From contig NC_031479.1 in assembly GCF_000006565.2 (NCBI RefSeq), positions 620,001 through 684,000 on the forward strand: a stretch of DNA of 64,000 nucleotides. The letters are read 5' to 3'. A model generated the notes under the pieces. It did not search any database. It was not told where the DNA came from and was given only the letters and a program-made list of their open reading frames with translations. The number at the start of each line of letters is the position of its first letter. Position 1 is the first letter of the stretch. Shown piece after piece: positions 12,259-24,100 of this stretch. Made by a program: the position numbers and the translations under genes. The DNA is from Toxoplasma gondii ME49. Taxonomy: Eukaryota; Apicomplexa; Conoidasida; Eucoccidiorida; Sarcocystidae.

Positions 12259-13111
12259 CTTTCTGTATGAGGCTGCTTTGTCTGGTTATTTGTTCCTGTC
12301 GAGGCACGCTCATCCGCAATTCGTTCACGCTTTTCCATCTACGACACACAAAACAGGACAGGATGAGCATGTCGGCATGGAACACCGTTTGAAGCTGGCT
12401 TGTCGCTTCACGTGGACGGTGCATGCCGACGCGAAGGTATTTTTAGGGTTTATGTTCAAAGCGTGATTGTTTGGTGTCGACTTACCTCATTGGTGGTACA
12501 TTTGTTGTCAAAACAGTGAATTAGTCCGCAATGTTCGGAGTTCATGCCGTTTGTGATGACGCTGTGTGCTGCGGTTCACGAGACCTCTGAGTCGGCTCGA
12601 AACCTAATTCGGTGAACATCTGCGCAAATGGCTCAGACACATGGTCTGTCTGCTGTGAGCCTCAAAATTCCACACAACTCCTATTTCTCCCGTAGCAGCA
12701 TCACTTGGTTGAAATGATGGCGCTCACTGTCGACACCAACTCGCGCATCGCGCGTTGGGGAAACGGAACTTCTTTCGTGCTCGACCCGGTCGGGCGCCAT
12801 CGACCCAGCGGGAATGCCTGAAGGGCAACACTTCAGCGGAAGGCGCGTCGTCGAATGTGCCGCTCCACGACACAGTCAGAAAACGCTTGTTCGCGCCCTC
12901 CATCTTCGACAGTCGTTCACCACAAAGGCGCGCCGGTTTCCTATATGTTGTCCCGCAAGACATCGTTGTGAATTCTCCTGGATTCAGGCGCTGTCTAGCG
13001 GTCGTGTTGCGTGCGGACTGCTTCGCAAGACGTGACTGCGGAATTGTGTGTTGACTAACCTTAATACCAAAGTGGGTCCTGAGTGAACCAGAAAGTGTTT
13101 AAGACGGCAAA
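12259..13111. other. Array spacer between SRS copies 5 and 6
   Basis: Repeat-unit spacer with the conserved 3' block near 12295-12500. The half next to copy 6 is the most diverged of the spacers, and the 5' UTR reads gtttaagacggcaaa before the ATG instead of gtttcttttgtcaaa. Short overlapping frames at 12724-13054 are not conserved in other spacers. Confidence 0.65.
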
Positions 13112-14873
13112 ATGGAAGGAACGGCGTTGAGGGGCTTTCAGGTCTCGAAAAGCCTTCAAACGGCAGTAGTCGTTTCAATCTTCGTTGGCCTTGCTTTCTT
13201 GTCAAACGGCGCAGCGTCATCAGATGCTGCTGTTGCCAACCAAGAGAAAACAGATTTTGCCGTCGCTACGCTCACAACAGAACAAAGTGAAGTCACTCTG
13301 GAGTGCCCGAATCAGTCGACTTTATATCCGAAGACGGACTCCAAAAAATTCTGTCGAGACGCTGCATGTACCCAAGAGCGCACTTTCCAAGAAGCGTTCG
13401 TGAGCGTGAGGTGGGTAAACGGCACAGGTCAAGAACGCACAGAGGACCGGGAGAAGCCAAACAGTAACACCCTCACTTTGGATAAGTATCCAATCCTATC
13501 AACAACACTGTATTTCCAGTGCCGTAACGAGAAGAATGACCAAGAACAAGAACAAAAGGTCGTGTCGGAAGAAGACGAGACGCCACAAATATCTCGCGTA
13601 ATTCAGGTGGCAGTGTACGGTGCAAGGGCGGCCACCACGATCAAAAAAGAAAGTAAGCCTTCTACCACAGTGCCATGACAGCCTGTTTTGGTCCGCTGAC
13701 TCTCAGTAGACTCATCGATGACTCACCTGGAGGGCTGCCGAGTTTTGAAAGGCTGAAGCAACTGGCATGTTTTAGAGAGTATGCACTTGCAGCGTGCTTG
13801 TGCCATACTCGCCAGGCCAACACCGTGGAAGATACGAAAAAGGGTTTGCGTGGCATTTGTTTCACTGGAGGAGCATCCAATACAGGCGCATATCAGAAAA
13901 TTCAGTTGCTAAATGTCACAGTACAGTCGAATCACTTCGACGTCAGCAAATGTGAACGCGGGCTTCCTTCCACCAACCGGCAGTACCTTTGCGTTCATCG
14001 CACGCACAACGACTCTGGTTTGTGGATTGAGGACTAAACAGTGGTCGATGTAAAGTGGTGCCCCTGAGTTTTTCTCTGCGGTTTCCCAAGAATGTGAGAG
14101 GCCTTCTGTTTCGGTGAGGCCGTAACGATATTTAGTCGGGCGATGTCACTCATTCCCATCCTTGTGTCTGTTTGATATTTTTTACAGAAGAATGCAAGGA
14201 TGACCAGACTGTCAAGCTGGATGTCACGACTAGAGCTGTCACGTTCCGGTGTGCGTCGGACGCTACCATGTTGCCGATCAACTTTGAAAGAGTGTTCCAG
14301 GGAGACAACTGCGAAGAACAAGTGGATCTTAAGACGCTTGTGCCGTCTGCTTCTCTGGTTGAAGGAATGTCCGCTACGTCGCCAGGAAATGCAGTGCCGT
14401 GGTCCATGGCGGAACTTCCCACATTTACGCCCGCCTACACTTTTGCGTTCCTACTGCTTCCTGCGTCCGAGAAAAAACTGTGCTATAAATGCTCCCCCCC
14501 CAAAACACTTGAGGTAACTGCAGAAGCAGGGCGGCAGCCTAAAGAATGTATGGTTCGTATAACTGTCTCTGGCAAACAAACAGGTCCCGACACACCCACA
14601 TCCCCAGAAAATGGCGAGGAGCAACCGATTCTACCAGAGCAACAGGGCGGGAATGGGCATTCTGGTCAAGAAAATCAGGAAGACAGTCACTCAGGATCTA
14701 ACGAACCAGGCGGACAAGGCGATAATTCGAATTCTGATAAACCACATCAGAAGCCCGGCGAATCACAGACGCCAACTGGCAGCTCCTCACGCAAGACTAC
14801 CACAAGCGGATGGATGCTTGCCATAATCACAGTATTTTCCGCTTTTGTCACCATAAGCTCAAATTCGGATTGA
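13112..14873 (+). CDS. SRS-type surface antigen, copy 6, domain 1 lacking the C1-C6 pair
   Basis: Exons 13112-13652 and 14188-14873; phase-1 intron of 535 bp; 408 aa, frame intact. The signal peptide is at about 15-38. Domain 1 keeps cysteines 2-5 (LEC, FC...C, FQC) but has lost the first (AVAN where paralogs have AVTC) and the sixth (ISRVIQV where paralogs have C.VIQV). Domain 2 has a full set (EEC, FRC, DNC, LCYKC, KEC). The stalk is long, rich in Gly, Gln, Ser and Asn, and ends in SSSRKTTTSG before a hydrophobic tail. This is the last and most diverged unit of the array. It may be functional with a modified domain 1; the open frame argues against decay. Confidence 0.9.
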
Positions 14874-16166
14874 GGCTACTCTGGCTGACTCTTTATTCTG
14901 CCGAGGCACGCGCGTCCTCAATTCGTTCACTCTTTTCCATCTATGACGAAAAAAAACAAAAGACAGGATGAGAACACCGGTATGGAACACCATCTGAAGT
15001 TAGCTTGCCGCTTCACGTGGACGATGCTTTCCGATGCGAAGGTATTTTTAGGGTTTAACTCCAAAGCGTGGTTGTTTGGTGTCGACCCACCTCAACGATG
15101 GTACATTTACGTTAGTTCCGAATGCCCCATAATCCTGCCAGGTGTGCAGACACTGGTTGCTTCAGTTCATGAACTCGTAACGTCACGTGTTTCTGTAACT
15201 GGTAGAAAAAGAGGGCAGTGTTTGTCACCCGTGATTGATAAGGGAACATGGTGTATGTTGTATTGTCGCTTCACCATTCCACGTGCACGAGAGCGATCCA
15301 GCGTACTCTTAAACCTTCAGTCGGCATTTGTTACGCTGTGGGTGAAGCCGTTCGAAACACTACATCCCAGAGGGGACGGAATCAAAACACATGAATACAG
15401 AAAACTCATAAAACGTCACCAACCGGTGAACCCAGCTTCCTACGCGCGGGTCGTCCGTTCCACGTCCGTTTGTTCTTTTGTCTGTTCTGCACTCATCTCA
15501 GGAAGCACTTTTAATTATGCATTTTTCTTTTGACTCTTGAGTTGCAGTTAACTCGTTTTTCGTGGACAGCTTGCACCGTGACATTCAAGAGCACATGCGT
15601 AACGGGAGAGCGAGAGCCAGCAACGACACTTCTGAGGACATTGCACGGGTGGTAGCGCGCCGCAGAACAGAAGTTAGCCGTTTCTGCTTGAAACGCACAA
15701 ATCCTCTTTTCAACTGAATGTGTGTCAGAGGCGTTCCCAAGCGGCTACCCAATGCACCACAACACATTTGTTTGTCAACTTGTGGCGTGCCTGCCTCTGA
15801 GAAGACACACACTGAAAGTGAGTACCACGAAATTCGGGTGTACAGAACATCGATCGAGCAAAAGTGAAGCCTGTGCGTGGATGTCGATCCTTTGCACCGC
15901 AGAGAGGTCCTGCGAAGATGTCTTCTGTGAAAACAGATCTGCGCAACAAAGGCGCACGGAACTGTGGACGTCGGAGGGGCTAGGGATGAGGGAATCTGGG
16001 GGGCCTGCCATGAACGTTTGAGCTCCACATCTCATCCTTTTTCAGGTAAGGCAAGGTCGTTGCTTCGCAACGCATTTTCGATTAAGGAAGACGACTTCAC
16101 GAAGCCGCGAACCTTTGTGTTTTCTAAAGAAAGACAAGAATGACGGGGTGTCGGTCGAGTGTGTCA
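14874..16166. other. Array edge and spacer up to the tRNA gene
   Basis: The first 240 bases repeat the 3' block found after the other SRS copies (for example 'catctgaagttagcttgccgcttcacgtggac', close to 12386-12420). After about 15110 the similarity stops. A 196-codon frame at 14943-15533 lies mostly in repeat spacer and has no family features. I see no supported gene. Confidence 0.6.
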
Positions 16167-16171
16167 GCCGT

Positions 16172-16228
<57 letters not shown>

Positions 16229-16239
16229 GGGTCACGGCA
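16167..16239 (+). tRNA. tRNA-Phe (GAA)
   Basis: A 73-base cloverleaf. The acceptor arms GCCGTGA and TCACGGC pair fully, with discriminator A. The D arm contains AGCTCAGTTGGGAGAGC (A box). The anticodon stem TCAGA/TCTGA encloses CTGAAGA, giving anticodon GAA for Phe. The T arm holds GGTTCGATCCC (B box). No intron and no encoded CCA. A TTTT at 16243-16246 fits RNA polymerase III termination. It sits alone between the SRS array and the AP-3 delta gene. Confidence 0.97.
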
Positions 16240-18171
16240 CTGCTTTTACGGGCATTCTTGTCTTGTTCGAATATTTATTCCTTGCTGAATATTAACTCCT
16301 GCTCCTTTACTTCAAACGCCTTCTCTTCTTGGTTTATGCATGACGTGTGCGGTGATGAGTGCTGCCAGATCACTGCGGTTTTGTCAACAGAAGCACGGAT
16401 GAAATTCATTGCATGCCTCCTGGGGAGTCTTCATGCGGCACGATGCTCCAGCACTTCCGTTGGTCGGTGTGTCTGGCAAAAGTGACTAAGGGAGCGTTAA
16501 ATTCGAAGTGGCAAAACAGGGAAGATTACGCTCTTGCGATATAGATGACATTCGCTTCGTTTCCTTAGGTACTCTCATCAATAGTCCACTTTTTTGCCAC
16601 CCGCCGCATCCTCCCGCCTGGTGTCTTGCGGACTTTGCTTCCTACCATACTCCAGATGCCAGGCAAAGTTCGGAGCTGAGGCTGGCAGTTGATTCCTGCG
16701 CCGCTGGTGCGTCACTTTCTATCTCGTAACTTCACCGAAAAAGAAAGGACCCAGCAAAAGAAGGGAAAGGCTGCAAGTGTGCGACGGACGTGCCAGTGCA
16801 CTCCTGCGGACGCCATTCGCCCGAGACTCCGCACATTACTTAGACACACTTTTTTCGTTTACCTTGCCTTATTGAACTCATTTAGTCTTTGGTTCGATAT
16901 TCTGTACCAAACGATTCAAAAGCGTGATCTCTCTTCGTCGTCCACAAAGCTCTAATAATGCCTGCCCAGTTCCGTGCATCGCTTTAGCTCGCTGCGTAGT
17001 TAGAGTCAAACCCAAAGGGTTTCTACAGATGATTCTAGGTGATAGATCGATGATATCGACATTTCCTTCAAACAGCCACAAACGTAACGAACCACTGGGG
17101 AAAAAGTAGAAATGAACGGAGGACTTCTTTCCAGTTTTTGCCCAAACAAAGAGTGTCCGCAAATCACCGCGCTACTCGGTACGGTCTTTCGTTGGCCGGC
17201 TACTGCCATGACATGAACAGCGGTGGCTGGGTCGTCGCACTCTCGTGTATTTCATGTATCCCATGGGTTTTCAGCCTATCTCAATTCTGTTAGGCATTTG
17301 CCTTGGAAATGATGCTTCTCCCACTTCAACATGCCACGATTTTAGATCGGCCAATACGGATAATCAAACCGAAGACACACTACCTGAGCACGCAGTCCTC
17401 GTGCTCAACAGTTCCTGAAGAACAAGCATGCTAGCGTTCTTATTTTAATCAAACTTACGCCACAGAAGGCGGCGCATCATTGGAAAAAAGAGAAATGACA
17501 TGCGGCGAAAGCAAACACATCCATGACAGTCTCTCAAGTTGGGCCAGACTCTACCACAAACAGGAAACGAATGCGCTCAGTTTCCAGCGCATTGTAAGAC
17601 ACACATGAGGGCTTCTCGCCACGGCTGCAGCGCCTTCTGTACGACAAACAGTTCTCTTTTTAGGACAGAAAACACTGTTTCATCTCTAGGTCTTTGCCTC
17701 CAAGCTACCGTGGTCGACTCCACAAAAGCGCAAACGCACAAACAACACCAGCAGGCTGTCCTCCCGTAATTCGCTGCCGAACTTGGAAGGGGTTTCGATG
17801 TATTTTCAAAGTTGTACATGCTTGAATGCCGTTTTCTGACGGAGATCAAAGGCGGTCGTGTCTCTTCTTTCTCATGAATCTGACACAGTCTTTCTCCACT
17901 CTCGGAGATCCTCCTCGCATACTGATTCAAGTTCCTCCCCCTGTCTTTCAGCCTCTTTGTCTCCACAGATGTGTTTCCTCTTTCTTCTTCTGAAATCTCT
18001 TTTAACCCTCCACTATACCCTTTTTGTTCCCTCAGCATCTCGTTCTGGCTCTGACTCGCGCCTCCTCTGTTGTGGAGACCCACCCTTGAAACGTACGCAT
18101 CCGTTGCCTGTGCAGACTTTGCTCGAGCGCAGCCGTTTCTGGTGCGGCAGCTGTCTCCCTTTTTTGCCAGT
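16240..18171. other. Intergenic region between tRNA-Phe and the AP-3 delta 3' end
   Basis: No supported gene. The part next to 18171 should hold the 3' UTR of the minus-strand AP-3 delta gene. The longest frame (minus 17577-18395) overlaps the last AP-3 exon in another frame and is rich in Arg/Ser shadow sequence. Confidence 0.5.
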
Positions 18172-21100
18172 CTACTCAGTGAACACATGCAAGCGTCCAA
18201 AAGCCGTTTCCTCGAGCAAAGTGCAGATCCGGCGGCACACCGCCTCGCTGCATGTCGCGCTCGCGCTCCTGACGTTGACCCTGAAGTGGAGAATCCCGCT
18301 TCCTTCCTCGCTCGTTTTCTCTGGCGTGTCTTTTTCTCTCGGACTCTCGCCCCCACACGAACAAGCCACGAAGGCCAAGAGAACCTGATGCCCACTCAGA
18401 TCTGCGGGCAGGGACGGAGGCGCAAAGCACTCTGTGCGCCCAGCCTCCACTTTCTCCAGCCTCGTCTGAAGCTGGTGGGCGCCATCGGGGTTGTACAGCT
18501 GAGCAATAAGCAGACATTTCAAGACCCCCGAAGAGCAGACGGACGCCGGCAGCGGCTGCTGCGGAAGCAGAAACATATTTGCGGCACACGCCACGATTCG
18601 CAGATACTGAAGAACTGACAACGGTGAGGTGGGCGCGCCTCCTCCCAGCGAGACGCACCAGGTGTCTGTACACCCAGCGGCGGGACTGGGCGTTCGCGTC
18701 CGAACAGCCACGCGCTCGCTATGCTGTGCAGAAACTGCTCCGCCTGCTTGCTGACGAGAGAAGGAAAACGTACAGGAAGCCACGACAAGTCCATGGGGAA
18801 CATATCCAGAAAAAACTCGAAAACCTGGCCTCGACTGTCCAGAACTATTCAAAAATACCTCCGCCGCTTAACACCGACACATTCTACACCCTGTGTGACT
18901 GCCGGCCTCGAGATGCCTGCTGGCTCTCTCCAACCTAGACGCGTCAGCTGTACGTACAGACCAACACAGCGGCCTCTTCTGAAGACTCACGAAGAACGGC
19001 TTCTTGTTGCTGTCCGTGCTCACACGAAAACGCACACCGGTTCCGCTACACTGAATGCGAAAAGAGTCCTTCTTTCGAATGCCCCGTGTTTCACTTGTCG
19101 CCTTTTCAGAAGTGTCTCTGCCGACTTTCTCTCACCGTGAAAAATGACGCGAGTTCGTCCTCCGTCATCTGGAGAGGCAGCAGTCCAACAGTTGCAGGAA
19201 TTTCGACAGCGAAGGGAGCAGAGCGCTGCTGCTTCTGACGGTCAGGCTCGCCGACGCCGGCGTCTCCGTCAAGCGAAGAGAAGTCCACGGAGGAACTCTC
19301 TGTCGTATAGACAATTCTGCCTTCGAGGCGCCAGTCTCTAAGCTCGGCAGTCGATGCGCAGCAGAGGAGAGAAGAGAAGCTTGCAGGCTGAACAGTCCAA
19401 AAACACGAAGAAACGCGACACAAACATGAGGAGTGCAGACGGCGAGGAAGGCAAGACAGCCGCTGTAACAGGCAGAGACAGAGCTGGCTACCACCATGCG
19501 ACTAAGATGCATATGCGCCTTCCTGTCTCTTCACCTCCTCGGTTGCCAGTGCTTCCCGCCGTTTCGGCCCTCTGCCTTCCTCTCAGTCCCTCCCTCTCTA
19601 TCTCCCCTGCCACTTGTATTTCGCTCGTCCTTCTTCGTTTTTTCCGTTTCTCTCTTTTTCCACAGGAGTTTGATCTCCTTGTCTCTCTGGTCCGTCTTTC
19701 TGGGCTCACTTTCACGACGACGCGCTCGCTTCGCCTCTTCAGCTCAGAGGCGAGAGGAACCAGTGCAGGGAGGCCCAGAGAGTCTGCCTCAGAGAAAACA
19801 ATGCCGACCTCCGAGACTTCAGTCTCCACGCTTCCGGCCTTCTCGCAGCAGAGCGCGACGGCGACAGCGGGAGGCGCGTCGGGCGCAGTAGGTCCCTGGA
19901 CTTCTCCCACACAACAGAAGATCCGCAGAAGTTCGTCTCCCCCACAACTCTGCCAGAGCCGACCTTTCAGCTGCAGCTGCAGAGACAGCGGAAGCGGGAC
20001 GCCTGCCTCCTGCGCCGTCTCTGAAGGCCGCAGACACTTTCGGACTTTCATGTCCCAAGCCGCGGTTGCGCCGCCCCCTGAGTTGGGCGGAGACTCCACA
20101 GAAGAGACAGCAGACACCGAAGACGAGACAAGAGACGCCTCGGGGCCGCTGCTGTTGAGGCACAGAGAGACAGCGCATGCAGGCTTCTCGGGCGAGGTCG
20201 TGGATCCCGGAGAGCCTTGCGGCTGACCAGGCGCAATGGCGCTGCGAATAACGTCAAATCTCTTCTTCCCGTTCGAGGAAGGACCTCCGCCTCGCCACCC
20301 CACACCTGAGGCATCTCCCGAGGTGTCTCCTTTCCGGTTCAGGGCGCCGCCGACCTCGGAGGCTGCGCCCACACTACTTGGAGCCTGCGGCAGAGCCTCG
20401 GGAGCGCGCGCTCCCGAGGCTTGCTGCGACTGCAGACGCCGATAGTCGAAGAAAGGACTCGAGAGGTCCAGAGAGGCATCAAGTGGAACCTGGAACACAC
20501 AACACCAATCAGGGAGACGAAAACTAAAACGCATGTGCCTGCGAATGGAAATCTGCATGGTCACACACTGATGCACTTGCGTGAAAACAACATGTAGGCA
20601 CAAACGCACACAGATGTGTATACATACCTACATATATATATATATATACGTATATCTATATATATTATATGTGCATGCATAGAGAATGCATGTTTCATGC
20701 AGTTCGCACGCAGGGAAGAACATGTTGGTTTTCTGTTCGTTCTTCGCGTCACCTGCTGCTGCGCTCCGGGGAGAACGGGGAGAAAGGCGCCCTGTCGAAC
20801 ACCCCACACACGCAGGCCCTCGCCCTGCCCTGCTGTCTCCGAGTCGCCTGGGCCGAAGAAACGAACGAGCTGCTCCGCCAGCCGCACCCGATCATACACC
20901 TGAAGAGATCACAGAATCAACAAGAAACATTACCCAGTCTTTCGCAGCACAAATTGAAACACACGTACATGTGGACTACACACACAAATACATAAACATA
21001 TACATATACATATATATATATATATAAAGAAGATGTATATTGTTGAAGCAACAGCTGATCTAAGTATGCACTGATATGCGCATTTTATATTGTTATCCAA

Positions 21101-24100
21101 ACAGTTCCGTCTGCGTCAATACTTTGCAGTCCTTCTGTGTATTTTTCTCTGGACCACACTTTCTCAAACACACCTATGTTTTGTCGTAACTCTCTGCAGG
21201 ACTACACCGTGTCTCTGTTCTCTCTCGAAAGACGTTCGCGCAGAAAGCGTTGCTACGGATGATTCTCGAGGAAAAGCGAACTGGACGTTTCTTTGAAAAC
21301 AGCGAAAGTGACTTGTCTTGTCAGCGAGAGACTAAGTGTACCTCGACGCTGCTGGACGGACTGCTGCCATGTTCGCCCTCCGCTGCGGCTTTGCACCTCT
21401 CAAGCATCGCCAGCATCGCTTCCTGCACTTCGCAGAGGCGCGTTAAGTCTTCCTTCGCGGAACACAGACGCGGCTGTCCAAGTCCACGCCGCCGAGACAC
21501 TGCGCTGCATGCGCCCAGGAAAACTTTCACTGCAGCCGAAACCACTACCTGCTGGACGGGAGGCGGCAACACCAGACATCGGGCCTGAAAGCGAAGAGAC
21601 GCGGAGGCGGAGCGCGAGTCCATAATGGAGGAGAAAGAAGCAAAACGAAGATGGGGAGAGTCTGAGAGAGCAACGTGTAGAAGAAAACATAGGAGACGGC
21701 GACCGAGAAGAGCGACGGTGGACTGGAAAAAAGCAGGGAAAACATGAGAAGAGGTAGAAACACTACGGACGAGGGATTGAGAAAAGAGGCAAAGGAACAA
21801 AACAATGCAGGGACGACGCGAGAGAGAAGAAATTCGGATTTCCGATTTTTTAATAAGAGTGGAAGCGAGACTCACGAGACGAATGAGAGAGCGACAGGCG
21901 TCAAAGTAGAAAGACAGCGATCCTCCTTCACGAGGGTCCACGTTCTCGTCTGCATGGTTGCCGTCCAAATACTCGAAATACTCGCCTGAGGAACGCAGAA
22001 AGACGCAAATCCCACCTCACAAAAACGCAAGAACAGGTGAAGCAAGGAAGCAGAGAGAAAGCGAGAGAAGAAGAGGTTCTGTGGCCAAATAAGCCTGCGG
22101 AATCGAAGAAAGAAACCGTGAACGAAGAAGCCGCGACAGACGATCAAAACTGAAACGTAAAACGAAAGCGAAAGGCCCCCTCCCCACCCGCCATCCCGAC
22201 GAGAAGCGAAGGAAGTGCAGAACAAACACACCAGCTCCCCTTTCTTCAGCATGCGTTCAACGAAGCTCTCTTCTTGTCACGATCTCCATCTTCCTGTTGC
22301 TCTCCTTTGCTCTCCTTTCTACCGGCTGAAATTCGCCGTCTTGGCGACGGCCCAGTCACGCGCTTCTGCGTGCACGCAGCTCTCTGTGTGTCTCTGCATG
22401 CGTCTCTCCAGACGGACGTCTCTGCAGGGAAATCGTCAGCTTCTCGCGTTCCTTCAGGCTCACCGACAATCCAGGCGGCAGCTCGGACGACGACGGGAGC
22501 GACGGTTTGTTCGGCTTTCTCTGGGAAAGCTTCGACCTCGCGCAAGACGCCAGCTTGACGCTGATGAGCGCGGTGAATTTTCCGCAGCGTCTCGCGCCCT
22601 GCAGTCGAGGCCCCAGCGGAGTCGCAAATCAGCGAGGCGAGGAGCGCGGCGCAGGGCCTGAGAGACATGCGCGAAACATGAAACCGCAGCAAAGGAAGAG
22701 AAACAGAAAGCGCATTCAGCGATTGAGAAACGCAGGCGGCCCAACGTGCACGAAGGAGGTGAACAGCGTGCTAACCTTCAGAGAGGCGAAGGCGCGAACG
22801 GCGCAGAAAAGAAGGGGGCGAAGCGCAAAAAGGTGAACTTGATGGTGAAGGTGGAAAGGAAAGGGGAAGACACGCAGGAGCGCGCAAAAAACGAGAAGAC
22901 GGACGTATCGAAGAAAAAAGAATCAACATGTGAAACAGCGAGAAGAGAAAAAAGAAGGGAGACGAGTGTCGGGCTGTCGCACGACAGAGAGACACCGTGA
23001 AGAGAGAGGAAAACAGAAAACGCAAGAGAAAGAGAAACATGTTTCCGTTCTCTCTGCTCGGCTTGTTTCATGTATATCAGCTTGCACGTCTCTCCTCCTG
23101 TGCTTCTTTTGTTTCCAACCTATTTTCTCTCGACCTCAAAGATGATCGATCTCCTGCCCCTCTTCTCCCCATGTCTGCGGTCTCTCGTTGCCTTCTCTGG
23201 GGGGCCTCTTCTCTCTCGCTTTCCTTTCTCCTTCGGCGCCGCGATCTTCTTCGTCTCGCCAGTGCGACTGTCTCTTTTCTTCTGCTCTCGTATTTTTGGA
23301 ACGTTGTTCTCACCGCACGGCGGGGACGCGGACGGTGATGTCCACGAGTTGCTCAGCGACGAGGCCGGAGACTGAAGGTTCTGCGCCTTCCTCCTCGAGC
23401 CCCGCGCCTGCAGGCCTGCCTCTGTATGAATCGACGGAACTTTCCCCCCCGTCCACTGCAATGCTCGCCAGAAGCGCCAGGTACCATTCAAAGTCCTCCA
23501 CGAGTGCGTAGTGATTTCTGAAAAAGAAAGCTCGAGGAAACTGAAGGTGGAAGTGCAGATTCTCACATACAGATTGCGTTCAAATACACCACAGATATCT
23601 GCAGATGCACTCACGCGCGTCCAGTTTCCTTCGCGATCCTCATTTTCGCTGCACACTCTCCTCCCTCCGTTCTTCCTCCCCCCCTCATTCCTCTCCTTTC
23701 TTCTGGCACGTCTCTTCTTCCCCTCTGCCCTTTTCCTTCTCCGTCGTCTTTTCTTCTTCTACTCACTCGGCGCCCATGCGCAAGACGGGAAGCAGGAAGC
23801 TGGCCCTGAGAGAAGCTGGAGAGGCTGCGACGGCGAGGGCGCTGCGGGGGTCTCCCGTCTCCTTTTCGCTTCGAGTTTGGCCAGGGAGTCTCTGCGCCTC
23901 CAGAGCGCCCGCGGCCGCGACGAGTTGCTCGGCGATCTGCGTGAACGATTCCGCCGTCGCCGTTTTCGTCAACAAGTCGATGCCTCGCGAGCGAATGGTC
24001 GGGTCGCACTCCTCGGCAGCCTGGACAAGAAGAGAAACGTAGTGAAAAACAGCCGCGAGTGGAAGAGGAGGAGCCCATTCAACCGTAGCGAGATAGATGG

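Larger units (their letters stand above)
1..15110 (+). repeat. Tandem array of six SRS gene units, period about 2.5 kb
   Basis: The six start codons are spaced 2522, 2508, 2517, 2610 and 2571 bp apart. Genes, introns and spacers are all recognisably repeated, so the duplicated unit is the whole gene plus flanks. Each spacer has a gene-proximal 3' block (starting about 4618, 7125, 9700, 12295 and 14900) and a block holding a 'gctcgacacg'-like string (22, 2552, 7607, 10194, 12779). The window opens inside such a block, so the array may continue to the left. Similarity fades after about 15.11 kb. Confidence 0.93.

Noticed and set aside
14943..15533. 196-codon plus frame after SRS copy 6
   Set aside because: Its first part is array spacer that is not open in the equivalent spacers after the other copies, and there is no signal peptide or SRS motif.
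17577..18395. 272-codon minus frame at the AP-3 delta 3' end
   Set aside because: Overlaps the last AP-3 delta exon in a different frame; the exon's own frame matches the delta C-terminus.
19354..20226. 290-codon plus frame
   Set aside because: Antisense to AP-3 delta exons 10 and 11; Ser/Thr/Pro shadow composition.
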